A DNA stretch of 51,898 nt from Rhizobium leguminosarum (lineage in GTDB: Bacteria > Pseudomonadota > Alphaproteobacteria > Rhizobiales > Rhizobiaceae). A program made the position numbers and the translations under genes. Of this stretch, positions 44,948 to 51,898 are shown in pieces. Numbering within the stretch: the stretch's first letter is position 1; the number at the start of each line of letters is the position of its first letter. Location: positions 1-51,898 of the forward strand of contig NZ_LWBS01000419.1 of assembly GCF_001652265.1 (NCBI RefSeq), in the 5' to 3' direction. The notes under the pieces were generated by a model. It did not search any database and had not been told where the DNA came from. It was given only the letters and a program-made list of their open reading frames with translations.

Positions 44948-46654
44948 TTATTCCATCGGCACCGCAACGAACCGCAGATCGCCATTCGCCGACGCGATCA
45001 TCAGTTGGGCGTTGCGGCGGCCTTCCTGTTTCAGCGCCTGCACCTTGGCGGCGACCGCATCCGGTGACTTCATGAACTCCTGCGCCACCTCGACGATCAC
45101 ATCACCGGGCTTCAGCCCCTTCTCGGCGGAAGCGGAGCCGGGCGTCACCTCTGTCACGACGACGCCGTCGACGCTCTCGGCGATGCCGAAGGCCTTGCGC
45201 GTCTCGGCGCTCAACAGCGACAGCGACAGCCCGAGCACGTTCTTCGGCGTTGCCGCATCCGGCGACACCTGGCCCTTATGCTGGTCGGGCGTACCCGGCG
45301 CTGGTTGGGCCTGATCGCCGGTGTCAGGCTGGTCCATGTCGTTGTTCTCGCCGGGATCCGGGGTGATCACGCCGTCATCCTGCGAGCCATCGGGCGCCGC
45401 ATCGTCGGATGTCGCCGCCTGATCGCTGTCCTCGAGCCGGCCGAGCTTCACCTTGACGGTCTGCTCCTTGCCGTCGCGCAGCACCACCACGTCGACTTCC
45501 TTGCCGACCGTGCTCTCCGCCACGACACGCGGCAGATCGCGCATTTCGCTGACGGTCTTGCCGTCGAATTTCAAAATGACGTCACCCGCCTTGATCGAGC
45601 CGTCGTCGACGGGGCCACCCTTGATGACGCCGGCGACCAGCGCGCCCTTTGCGGTGTCGAGCCCCAGGCTGTCGGCGATATCGTCGGTCACCGGCTGGAT
45701 GCGCACGCCGAGCCAGCCGCGCCGCGTCTCGCCATATTCGCGCAGCTGGTCGACGACGCCGGAAGCAAGCTCCGACGGCACCGAGAAGCCGATGCCGATC
45801 GAGCCGCCGCTCGGCGAAATGATCGCCGTATTGATGCCGATCACTTCACCCTTCATGTTGAAGAGCGGCCCGCCGGAATTGCCCTTGTTGATCGCCGCAT
45901 CCGTCTGGATGAAGTTGTCGTAGGGACCGGCATTGATGTTGCGGCCGCGCCCGGAAATGATGCCAACCGTCACCGAACCGCCGAAGCCGAACGGATTGCC
46001 GATCGCCATCACCCAGTCCCCGATACGCATCGTGCTGGAATCGCCGAATTTCACCGATTTCAGCGGCGTCTTCGGCTCGACCTTCAGCACCGAAAGATCG
46101 GTCTTCGTATCGGTGCCGATCAGCTTCGCCTTGAGCTTCGAACCATTGGCGAAATTGATCTCGATATCGTCGGCACCCTCGATCACGTGGTTGTTGGTGA
46201 CGATATAGCCGGCCGGATCGATGACAAAGCCTGAACCGAGCGAGCTGACATTGTGGTTGCCGCCCTTGTTGCCCTGCTGCTTGTTGAAGAAATCGTTGAA
46301 GAATTCCTGGAACGGCGAGCCGTCGGGCGCGCGCGGCGCCGGGCCTGCACCCTCGTCGTCCTTCACATTTTGCGAGGTCGAGATGTTGACCACGGCGTCG
46401 AGCAGCCCCTCGGCGAGATCGGCGACCGAAGCCGGACCGCTGTTGGGCACGACGGCCTGGATCGGGGCGGCCTGCTGCGGTGCGGGAGCAGTCGTTTCCG
46501 GAGTAGCCGGAGTGGGTGTCGTAACCCCGGGTGTGGTCGTCTGAGGCGCGGTTTGGGCGTACGCGACCCCGTTCATGCCGGCATGCGCAAGAATTGCAGC
46601 GCTGGCCATAAGCGCGAGCGTTCGTCTGAAGGGCGAGCGATTCGTGGGGGCCAT
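44948..46654 (-). CDS. Do-family periplasmic serine protease (DegP/HtrA-like)
   Basis: A 568-residue envelope protease and chaperone. The signal peptide (residues 1-33, ending VAYAQ) is followed by a Pro/Thr-rich linker. The trypsin-like domain has the catalytic triad His156 (TNNHVIEGADD), Asp186 (TKTDLSVLKV) and Ser260 (INKGNSGGPL). Two PDZ domains follow, separated by an acidic Asp/Pro/Gln-rich stretch at about residues 415-465. ATG 46654 is preferred over TTG 46657 because GAGGAA is 5 bases upstream. It follows hflC on the same strand but behind a terminator, so it probably has its own promoter. The symbol degP would be reasonable by homology. Confidence 0.93.
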   Translation of the reverse strand: MAPTNRSPFRRTLALMASAAILAHAGMNGVAYAQTAPQTTTPGVTTPTPATPETTAPAPQQAAPIQAVVPNSGPASVADLAEGLLDAVVNISTSQNVKDDEGAGPAPRAPDGSPFQEFFNDFFNKQQGNKGGNHNVSSLGSGFVIDPAGYIVTNNHVIEGADDIEINFANGSKLKAKLIGTDTKTDLSVLKVEPKTPLKSVKFGDSSTMRIGDWVMAIGNPFGFGGSVTVGIISGRGRNINAGPYDNFIQTDAAINKGNSGGPLFNMKGEVIGINTAIISPSGGSIGIGFSVPSELASGVVDQLREYGETRRGWLGVRIQPVTDDIADSLGLDTAKGALVAGVIKGGPVDDGSIKAGDVILKFDGKTVSEMRDLPRVVAESTVGKEVDVVVLRDGKEQTVKVKLGRLEDSDQAATSDDAAPDGSQDDGVITPDPGENNDMDQPDTGDQAQPAPGTPDQHKGQVSPDAATPKNVLGLSLSLLSAETRKAFGIAESVDGVVVTEVTPGSASAEKGLKPGDVIVEVAQEFMKSPDAVAAKVQALKQEGRRNAQLMIASANGDLRFVAVPME

Positions 46655-46794
46655 CAAGCTTCCTCATAGGGGGTACATGCGCACATTGAGCACCAGCATA
46701 AGGCGGAATGATGGAGGGCGAAATCACCTTTTCGCGAAATCCCCGTGCAATGTGACGTGGCCTCGCAAAAGCCAAATTATCTCGACCATTCCAC

Positions 46795-46825
46795 GAAAAA
46801 AGGGCCGGCACTCGGGCCAGCCCTT
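46795..46825 (-). terminator. Rho-independent terminator after hflC
   Basis: On the minus strand AAGGGCTGGC pairs with GCCGGCCCTT across the loop CCGAGT, with one wobble, and T residues follow. It ends the hflK-hflC transcript before degP. Confidence 0.85.
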
Positions 46826-46860
46826 CCATGATTGTCGGGATGCGAATGGCATCCTTTGCC

Positions 46861-47829
46861 TTAGTTCGCCGGCTGGGTGGGAGCGGTGGGAGCAGCCGCG
46901 CCGGGAACTGCCGCAGCCGGTGCGGCAGGATTTGCCGGCGGCTGCAAGGTGCCGGCGGCATTGTCGAAATAGCGGAAGAATTCCGAATTCGGCGACAGCA
47001 CCAGCGTCGTGTCCTGCGACGAGAGAGCAGAGGAATAGGCCGCCATCGAGCGATAGAACTCGAAGAAGGCTGGATCCTTGCTGAAGACTTCGGCGAAGAC
47101 ACGGTTGCGGTCCGCATCGCCCTGGCCTCGAAGGATTTCCGCATCGCGCTGGGCGCCTGCGGTGAGCTCGACGACCTGACGGTCGGCGATGGCCCGGCGC
47201 CGCTGGCCTTCCTCATTACCCTCGGCACGGATACGCTCGGCCTCGGCGAGGCGTTCCGAACGCATGGCATTATAGGTGTTCGGCGCAACCTCCGGCGAAA
47301 GGTCCGTGCGGCGGATGCGAACGTCGTCTATATGCAGGCCGAGATTTTCGGCATCTGTGCGCAGGTCGTCGCGAATCTCCAGCATCATCGCGACACGCTC
47401 TTCCGAGAGCGCCGCATTGTAGTCACGCAGACCGTAAACGCGGCGAAGCGATGAATCGAGCTGCGCTCTCAACCGCGCTTCCGCGGCTTCGCGATCGCCC
47501 GATACCGTTTCGCGGAAACGGCGAACATCCGAGATGTTATAGATCACGAAGGCATCGACATCGAAGGTCTGGCCGTCCTGGACCTGAACGCGGATATTGT
47601 CGAGATCGAGCCGCAGCGCCTGCTTTTCAACCAGCTGAACCCGGTCGGCATCCATGAAGCCGAAGGGCAGCTTGAAGTAAATGCCAGGTTCGGTCTTGAC
47701 CGTCTGGATCTGGCCGAAACGGACGACGATGGCCTGCTCGCGCGCATTCACCACGAAGATGGACGAATAGAGCCCGACCAGCACGATGGCAAGGATGAGG
47801 AAAATGATGGGAAGTCTGTTCGATGTCAT
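46861..47829 (-). CDS. hflC: HflC, SPFH-type modulator of FtsH protease
   Basis: HflC forms with HflK a large membrane complex around the FtsH protease and modulates which proteins it degrades. The 322-residue protein has one N-terminal membrane helix (about residues 7-26), then the prohibitin/SPFH domain (NAREQAIVVRFGQIQTVKTEPGIYFKLPFGFMD) and a long helical stretch rich in Ala, Arg and Glu. The last 30 residues are Ala/Pro-rich. It starts 3 bases after the hflK stop, so the two are coupled. A terminator follows. Confidence 0.95.
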   Translation of the reverse strand: MTSNRLPIIFLILAIVLVGLYSSIFVVNAREQAIVVRFGQIQTVKTEPGIYFKLPFGFMDADRVQLVEKQALRLDLDNIRVQVQDGQTFDVDAFVIYNISDVRRFRETVSGDREAAEARLRAQLDSSLRRVYGLRDYNAALSEERVAMMLEIRDDLRTDAENLGLHIDDVRIRRTDLSPEVAPNTYNAMRSERLAEAERIRAEGNEEGQRRRAIADRQVVELTAGAQRDAEILRGQGDADRNRVFAEVFSKDPAFFEFYRSMAAYSSALSSQDTTLVLSPNSEFFRYFDNAAGTLQPPANPAAPAAAVPGAAAPTAPTQPAN

Positions 47830-47832
47830 GAC

Positions 47833-48915
47833 TCAACCTCCCTGCTGCGCCGGCTTGCCGAGCTCATTGAGCGGCAGATAGGGCAGGACACCCTGCTTCT
47901 CGTCGATGATGACCTTCCTGGAATTCTTCAGCACCTGCTCCATCGTTTCGAGGTACAACCGCTTGCGGGTCACGTCAGGCGCCTTGGAATATTCGTCGTT
48001 GATCGCAGTGAAACGCTGCGCTTCACCTTCCGCCTCCTTCACGACACGGTCCTTGTAGGCGGCGGCATCTTCACGGATTCGCGCTGCATCGCCTCGCGCC
48101 TGGCCGAGCTTCTGGTTCGTGTAGCGATTGGCCTCTTCGATCGTGCTGTCACGGTCACGGCCGGCACGCTGCACTTCTTCGAAGGCATCGGCGACTTCGC
48201 GCGGCGGCGCCACGTTCTGGATCGTCACTCCGGTCACGGTCACGCCTGCGCCATAGCGGTTCATCGTGTCCTGCAGGATATTGAGCACATCCACTTCGAT
48301 CGGCTGGCGATTGCTGCGGAAGGCGTCCTGCGCCGGACGCCGGCCGACGATTTCACGCATGGCACTGTCGGAAACCTGCTGCAGAGTCTCTGCCGGATTT
48401 TCGACATTGAAGAGATAGGCCTTCGGGTCACTCACCGTGTAAAAGACGGCGAACTGCACGTTAATGACGCTCTTGTCGCTGGACAGCATCAGGCCGTTCG
48501 AAGACGATGCGGAAGTCGCCCCGATGTTCAGCTGCTGCACGGTCACCTTGACCGTCTCCACGGTTTCCATCGGCCATAGGTGGAAATGCAGGCCCGGCAT
48601 CGAAATCTCTTCCTTCGGCTTGCCGAACCGCAGCTCGACGCCGCGTTCGTCCGGCTGCACGACGTAGATGCACTGGATCAGCCAGAAGACGGCGACGATC
48701 GCAGCGACGATCACCGCCACGCCGCCGTTGAAGCCTCCGGGAATGATGTTGCGCAGCTGGTCCTGGCCGCGCCGGATGATATCTTCCAGATCGGGCGGTC
48801 CGCCCTTGCCGCCGCCACCGCGCGGCCGGTTCGGCCCCTGTCCCCATGGTCCCTGATTATTACCGCCGCCGCCGCCCCAAGGGCCGCCGCCGCCATTCTG
48901 ATTGCTCCAGGGCAT
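47833..48915 (-). CDS. hflK: HflK, SPFH-type modulator of FtsH protease
   Basis: A 360-residue partner of HflC. A Gly/Asn-rich cytoplasmic tail (PWSNQNGGGGPWGGGGG and on to residue 60) precedes one membrane helix (about residues 65-87). It is followed by VVQPDERGVELRFGKPKEEI and the SPFH domain, then the coiled-coil region EEVQRAGRDRDSTIEEANRYTNQK. ATG 48915 has GAGG 6 bases before it, whereas a start at 49017 would add sequence outside the family. It heads the hflK-hflC pair. Confidence 0.95.
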   Translation of the reverse strand: MPWSNQNGGGGPWGGGGGNNQGPWGQGPNRPRGGGGKGGPPDLEDIIRRGQDQLRNIIPGGFNGGVAVIVAAIVAVFWLIQCIYVVQPDERGVELRFGKPKEEISMPGLHFHLWPMETVETVKVTVQQLNIGATSASSSNGLMLSSDKSVINVQFAVFYTVSDPKAYLFNVENPAETLQQVSDSAMREIVGRRPAQDAFRSNRQPIEVDVLNILQDTMNRYGAGVTVTGVTIQNVAPPREVADAFEEVQRAGRDRDSTIEEANRYTNQKLGQARGDAARIREDAAAYKDRVVKEAEGEAQRFTAINDEYSKAPDVTRKRLYLETMEQVLKNSRKVIIDEKQGVLPYLPLNELGKPAQQGG

Positions 48916-49063
48916 CAAAACCTCGTTGTTCGTTAAGTCTCCACGCATCCGAAACCGTGGGGGCTGACCGGCGGACGCGTTGGTGACCGTTATAGGTATC
49001 GCCGCATCGGCTTTCAACGCAGCGCGAGAAACTTGGTCAATTTAATTGGAAAATAGTTCATTT

Positions 49064-49582
49064 TCAGGCGTGTCGGCGTTCGTAGACGATGAAACGCGTG
49101 GGATAGCTGTCCTTCTCGCCGGCTGGAACCGCGATCGCCTCCCCTGCCTGCCAGATATCGGGATCGATCGCGGGAAACGACGCGTCGCCGTCAAGATCGG
49201 CCTCGACATGCGTGATGCACATCCGGTCGGCAAGACCGATCGCCTGGGCATAGACCTGCCCACCGCCGAGAATGCAGATCTCGTCGACGCCGGTTTCGAG
49301 CGCCAGCCTTTCGGCCGCCTTTATCGCCTCGGGCAGCGAATGTGTCATGCTCACATCAGCATGGTCTATCGCCGCCTGCCGCGAGATGACGACGTTCGGC
49401 CGTCCCGGCAGCGGTTTGCCGATCGAATCATAGGTCTTGCGGCCCATCACCACAGGCTTTCCCAATGTCAGCGCCTTGAAGCGTTTGAGATCGCTCGAAA
49501 GCCGCCACGGCATGTCGCCATCGCGGCCGATAATGCCGTTGCGGGCTACGGCGGCGATAATGGTCCTGCGGATGTCAGCCAT
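49064..49582 (-). CDS. folA: Dihydrofolate reductase
   Basis: DHFR reduces dihydrofolate to tetrahydrofolate with NADPH, needed after each thymidylate synthase turnover. The 172-residue protein shows IAAVARNGIIGRDGDMPWRLSSDLKRFK, with the catalytic acid in the DMPWRL loop. VVMGRKTYDSIGKPLPGR and CILGGGQVYAQAIGLADR are the NADPH segments. ATG 49582 lies 13 bases after the thyA stop, so the two form a thyA-folA unit. The symbol dfrA is an alternative. The hflKC genes follow after 148 bases. Confidence 0.95.
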   Translation of the reverse strand: MADIRRTIIAAVARNGIIGRDGDMPWRLSSDLKRFKALTLGKPVVMGRKTYDSIGKPLPGRPNVVISRQAAIDHADVSMTHSLPEAIKAAERLALETGVDEICILGGGQVYAQAIGLADRMCITHVEADLDGDASFPAIDPDIWQAGEAIAVPAGEKDSYPTRFIVYERRHA

Positions 49583-49595
49583 GAAATATCCCGGA

Positions 49596-50390
49596 TCAGA
49601 CGGCGATCGGCGCCTTGATGCTGGCATCGGCCTCGTAGCCGATCAGCTCGAAATCGTCGAAGGTGAAGCCGAAAATATCCTTCACATCAGCATTGATGCG
49701 CATGAACGGCAGCGGTTTCGGCCGGCGCGCCAGCTGCAGCTTCGCCTGGTCGAAATGGTTGTGATAGAGATGGGCGTCGCCGAGCGTGTGGACGAAATCG
49801 CCGGGCTTCAGCCCGGTCACCTGAGCCACCATCATCGTCAGCAGCGCATAGGAGGCGATGTTGAACGGCACGCCGAGGAAGATATCGGCCGAGCGCTGGT
49901 AGAGCTGGCAGGAAAGCTTGCCGTCAGCCACATAGAACTGGAACAGGCAATGGCAGGGCGGCAGCGCCATTTCGTCCACCTCGGCCGGATTCCAGGCCGA
50001 GACGATGTGGCGGCGCGAATTCGGATTGTTGACGATGCCTTCGACCAGATTGGCGATCTGGTCGATATGGCCGCCGTCCGGCGCTGGCCAGGAGCGCCAC
50101 TGGGCGCCGTAGACGGGCCCGAGATCGCCGTTTTCGTCGGCCCATTCGTCCCAGATCGAAACGCCGTTCTCCTTGAGATAGCGGATGTTCGTCTCGCCCT
50201 TCAGGAACCAGAGAAGCTCGTGGATGATCGAGCGCAGATGCAGCTTCTTCGTGGTGAGGACGGGGAAGCCCTCTTCGAGGTCGAAGCGCATCTGATAGCC
50301 GAAGACCGAACGCGTGCCGGTGCCGGTACGGTCGCCCCGGTCGGAGCCCTTTTCCAACACATGATTCAAGAGATCGAGATATTGCTTCAT
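49596..50390 (-). CDS. thyA: Thymidylate synthase
   Basis: ThyA methylates dUMP to dTMP with methylenetetrahydrofolate. The 264-residue protein has the same length as E. coli Thy[17 protein letters not shown] is near the start. The catalytic Cys146 is in [10 protein letters not shown], and [21 protein letters not shown] binds d[15 protein letters not shown] and the C-terminal APIAV are also intact. ATG 50390 is chosen, since a longer frame from 50708 runs through the tmRNA gene. Its partner folA follows. The 150-base gap to the tmRNA promoter holds divergent start signals. Confidence 0.97.
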   Translation of the reverse strand: MKQYLDLLNHVLEKGSDRGDRTGTGTRSVFGYQMRFDLEEGFPVLTTKKLHLRSIIHELLWFLKGETNIRYLKENGVSIWDEWADENGDLGPVYGAQWRSWPAPDGGHIDQIANLVEGIVNNPNSRRHIVSAWNPAEVDEMALPPCHCLFQFYVADGKLSCQLYQRSADIFLGVPFNIASYALLTMMVAQVTGLKPGDFVHTLGDAHLYHNHFDQAKLQLARRPKPLPFMRINADVKDIFGFTFDDFELIGYEADASIKAPIAV

Positions 50391-50528
50391 GTCGCGCTGA
50401 TTCCGTTTCGGCCAATTTAAGCCTTTGGAACCGGGAAACCAATCACCGGCGGGCATTTTCCCAATGTTTTTGATGCGTCGCATAACGCTTTTATGACGTT
50501 TGCCCTTTCCTTGGGCTGAGGAAACCAC

Positions 50529-50534
50529 TATATC
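50529..50534 (+). promoter_or_regulatory. Probable -10 element of the tmRNA gene
   Basis: TATATC stands seven bases before the proposed 5' end of the tmRNA precursor. No standard -35 sequence is convincing at the correct distance. Confidence 0.4.
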
Positions 50535-50540
50535 AGCCCT

Positions 50541-50875
50541 GCCGGCTTTCGGGCCGGCTATGGCGATAAATGAGCGGTGTAATAAACCTATTGGACCCGG
50601 GGGCGGTACCCGGCGCCTCCACCAAAAACCGGCGGTCTTAAAGGCCGGCTTTTGATGGGGGCGAAACAGGATCGACAAGGGTGTAAAGATCGTCTTTTTG
50701 CTCGGCATTGTACCGCCGTTATCGGGCTAAAATTGTAGTTGCAAACGACAACTATGCGGAAGCTCGTCTCGCTGCTTAATCGCGGTGTGACACTTCAATC
50801 AAAGTCCTAGTGGTTCGCACCTCTAGGCGGGGTCCGAAGGCACCTGGCAACAGAAGCCTTCACCTTCTCCCTGCC
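50541..50875 (+). ncRNA. ssrA: Transfer-messenger RNA, circularly permuted (two-piece alphaproteobacterial form)
   Basis: tmRNA rescues stalled ribosomes and tags the nascent protein. The acceptor piece comes first and ends CGCCTCCACCA (mature CCA near 50624). The coding piece begins at about 50655, GGGGGCGAAACAGGATCGAC. GGGGGCG pairs with CGCCTCC and contains the G3:U70 wobble that alanyl-tRNA synthetase recognises. The tag frame in the coding piece gives A-NDNYAEARLAA and then a stop. Between the pieces is a hairpin linker that is removed during maturation. Ends are approximate. Neighbouring sspB encodes the adaptor for tagged proteins. Confidence 0.92.
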
Positions 50876-50991
50876 GCCGAAATCATGTATGTTGCTTAAA
50901 AACGTGACTCGGCTCCGGTCTTTCCCAAGGCGCCCGGACGTGGCATACAACCTTGTGAAAAGACTCCGAACCGACGAAAGACAGGATAAGC

Positions 50992-51507
50992 ATGGGGCAG
51001 GATCATATCCGCTACGACATTCTGGCACAGGATGCACTTCGCGGCGTCATCCGCAAGGTTTTGGCGGAAGTCGCAGCTACGGGTCGCCTGCCCGGTGATC
51101 ATCACTTCTTCATCACCTTCCTCACCGGCGCGACCGGCGTGCGGATCTCCCAGCACCTGAAGTCGAAATACCCCGAGCAGATGACCATCGTCATCCAGCA
51201 CCAGTTCTGGGATATGAAGATCACTGAAACGCATTTCGAGATCGGCCTTTCCTTCTCGGACGTTCCGGAAAAGCTGGTCATCCCATTCAATGCGATCCGC
51301 GGTTTCTACGATCCCTCCGTCAACTTCGAGCTCGAATTCGATGTGCCTCTCGCCGATGGCGAGGAATTGCCGTCCGGCGAAATCACCGCCTATCCGGTCG
51401 ATGCGGCCGGAAAGCCCGATGACGCCGCGGGCGCAAAACCCGCCGACGGCGAAGAGAAAAAACCGGGCTCCGTCGTCTCACTCGACTCCTTCCGCAAGAA
51501 GCAGTGA
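50992..51507 (+). CDS. SspB-type ClpXP adaptor protein
   Basis: A 171-residue protein of the alphaproteobacterial SspB family, which delivers ssrA-tagged proteins to the ClpXP protease. The fold covers about residues 1-125: YDILAQDALRGVIRKVLAEVA, then HHFFITFLTGATGVRIS, and QHQFWDMKITETHFEIGLSFSDVPEKLVIPFNAIRGFYDPS. A variable linker and a short C-terminal tail ending VVSLDSFRKKQ, the likely ClpX-binding peptide, follow. It lies 116 bases downstream of the tmRNA gene on the same strand, an apt neighbour. A terminator ends it. The symbol sspB is the name of the family. Confidence 0.93.
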   Translation: MGQDHIRYDILAQDALRGVIRKVLAEVAATGRLPGDHHFFITFLTGATGVRISQHLKSKYPEQMTIVIQHQFWDMKITETHFEIGLSFSDVPEKLVIPFNAIRGFYDPSVNFELEFDVPLADGEELPSGEITAYPVDAAGKPDDAAGAKPADGEEKKPGSVVSLDSFRKKQ

Positions 51508-51511
51508 TTTG

Positions 51512-51536
51512 AAAGGGAGGCTTTGCCTCCCTTTTT
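51512..51536 (+). terminator. Rho-independent terminator after sspB
   Basis: A 10-bp perfect stem, AAAGGGAGGC with GCCTCCCTTT, with a TTT loop and following T run. It lies between sspB and the small gene at 51554. Confidence 0.93.
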
Positions 51537-51553
51537 CATAGGAATCGAGGACC

Positions 51554-51748
51554 ATGAGCGCCGAAATCGTCAACCTGCGCCAGTTCCGCAAGAAGCAGGC
51601 CCGCTCCGAAAAGGAGAGGCAGGCCGAGCAGAACCGCATCTCCTTCGGCCGCACCAAGGCCGAGAAACAACTGACCCGCAGCTTGAATGACAAGGCAGAC
51701 AAGGCCCATCGCGACGGCCGGATCGAAACCGATGACGACGGCGCATGA
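51554..51748 (+). CDS. DUF4169 family small protein
   Basis: A 64-residue basic protein with the DUF4169 pattern: VNLRQFRKKQARSEKERQAEQNR, then FGRTKAEKQLTRSLND. It is mostly helical and highly charged. The function is unknown. It lies 46 bases after the sspB stop, but a terminator separates them, so it has its own transcription or read-through. ATG 51554 is supported by GAGGACC just upstream. The remaining 150 bases to the window edge show only a GCGCGATCGCGC palindrome (51801-51812). Confidence 0.82.
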   Translation: MSAEIVNLRQFRKKQARSEKERQAEQNRISFGRTKAEKQLTRSLNDKADKAHRDGRIETDDDGA

Positions 51749-51898
51749 CGGCTTCACGCAAAGCTTTAAGAGCCGGAATGGATTCTGCGATCAGCCACTT
51801 GCGCGATCGCGCGAGCCATCGAATGAAAGTGCAAGCTATACGCTAACAAATTGCGAATGCCCTTTGCGGGACGTGGAGCGCGTGGTTTTTATTACACT

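Noticed and set aside
45846..47288. 480-codon minus frame across degP and hflC
   Set aside because: It runs in another frame through degP and hflC and across a terminator. Both genes are complete in their own frames.
49596..50708. Thymidylate synthase starting at 50708
   Set aside because: The extra 106 residues would be read from the antisense strand of the tmRNA gene. The conserved start is ATG 50390.

Overview
This window looks like a chromosomal segment of a fast-growing rhizobium (Rhizobium etli/leguminosarum group, Rhizobiaceae). The evidence is high-GC coding, a circularly permuted alphaproteobacterial tmRNA next to sspB, the cluster thyA-folA-hflK-hflC-degP, an ilvIH operon behind a peptide attenuator, and many palindromic intergenic elements of the mosaic kind known from Rhizobium. 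I see no plasmid, phage or CRISPR signature. The species assignment is an inference.

Layout. Positions 1-420 hold the 5' end of an IS1380-type insertion sequence that abuts the stop codon of ilvC. Next come ilvC and a TetR regulator, two small exported proteins, a polytopic membrane protein coupled to a family 2 glycosyltransferase, and an AraC regulator divergent from a zinc alcohol dehydrogenase (to about 8.3 kb). From 8.3 to 17 kb: a TetM-like ribosomal-protection GTPase whose stop codon lies in a palindromic repeat, a type II NADH dehydrogenase, an Lrp regulator divergent from an Asp/Glu racemase, a MarR-GNAT fusion, and TetR plus an MFS exporter. From 17 to 24.7 kb: HxlR divergent from a QorB-like quinone reductase, a secreted WG-repeat protein, pdxJ, a MerR/LuxR-type hybrid regulator, a RecD-like helicase and a LysR regulator.

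From 24.8 to 34.8 kb lies an accessory-looking region rich in small stress or redox genes with their own regulators: an AhpD-like/NmrA-like/cupin set and an Rrf2 regulator that share the same DNA motif, an MscS channel fused to a cyclic-nucleotide domain, a MarR regulator with two phased operators driving cupin and VOC genes, an ECF sigma/anti-sigma pair behind a secreted COG4315 protein, and a deletion scar. At the scar a truncated LysE exporter is joined to a nitrile hydratase beta subunit without its N-terminus, and no alpha subunit is present.

From 34.8 kb to the end is mostly core metabolism: ilvH and ilvI with a leader peptide and terminator, HerA-like ATPase, a DapA-like aldolase with a LysE exporter under a divergent MocR regulator, miaA/serB head to head, degP, hflC/hflK, folA, thyA, tmRNA, sspB and a DUF4169 gene. 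The ilvC and ilvIH genes cover two consecutive steps of branched-chain amino acid synthesis. tmRNA and SspB act together, since SspB delivers tmRNA-tagged proteins to ClpXP. HflKC and DegP are envelope quality-control proteins.

The most interesting points are the nitrile hydratase/LysE deletion junction, the probably leaderless ilv attenuator peptide, the Rrf2 motif shared between two separated loci, and the phased MarR operators at 29.7 kb.
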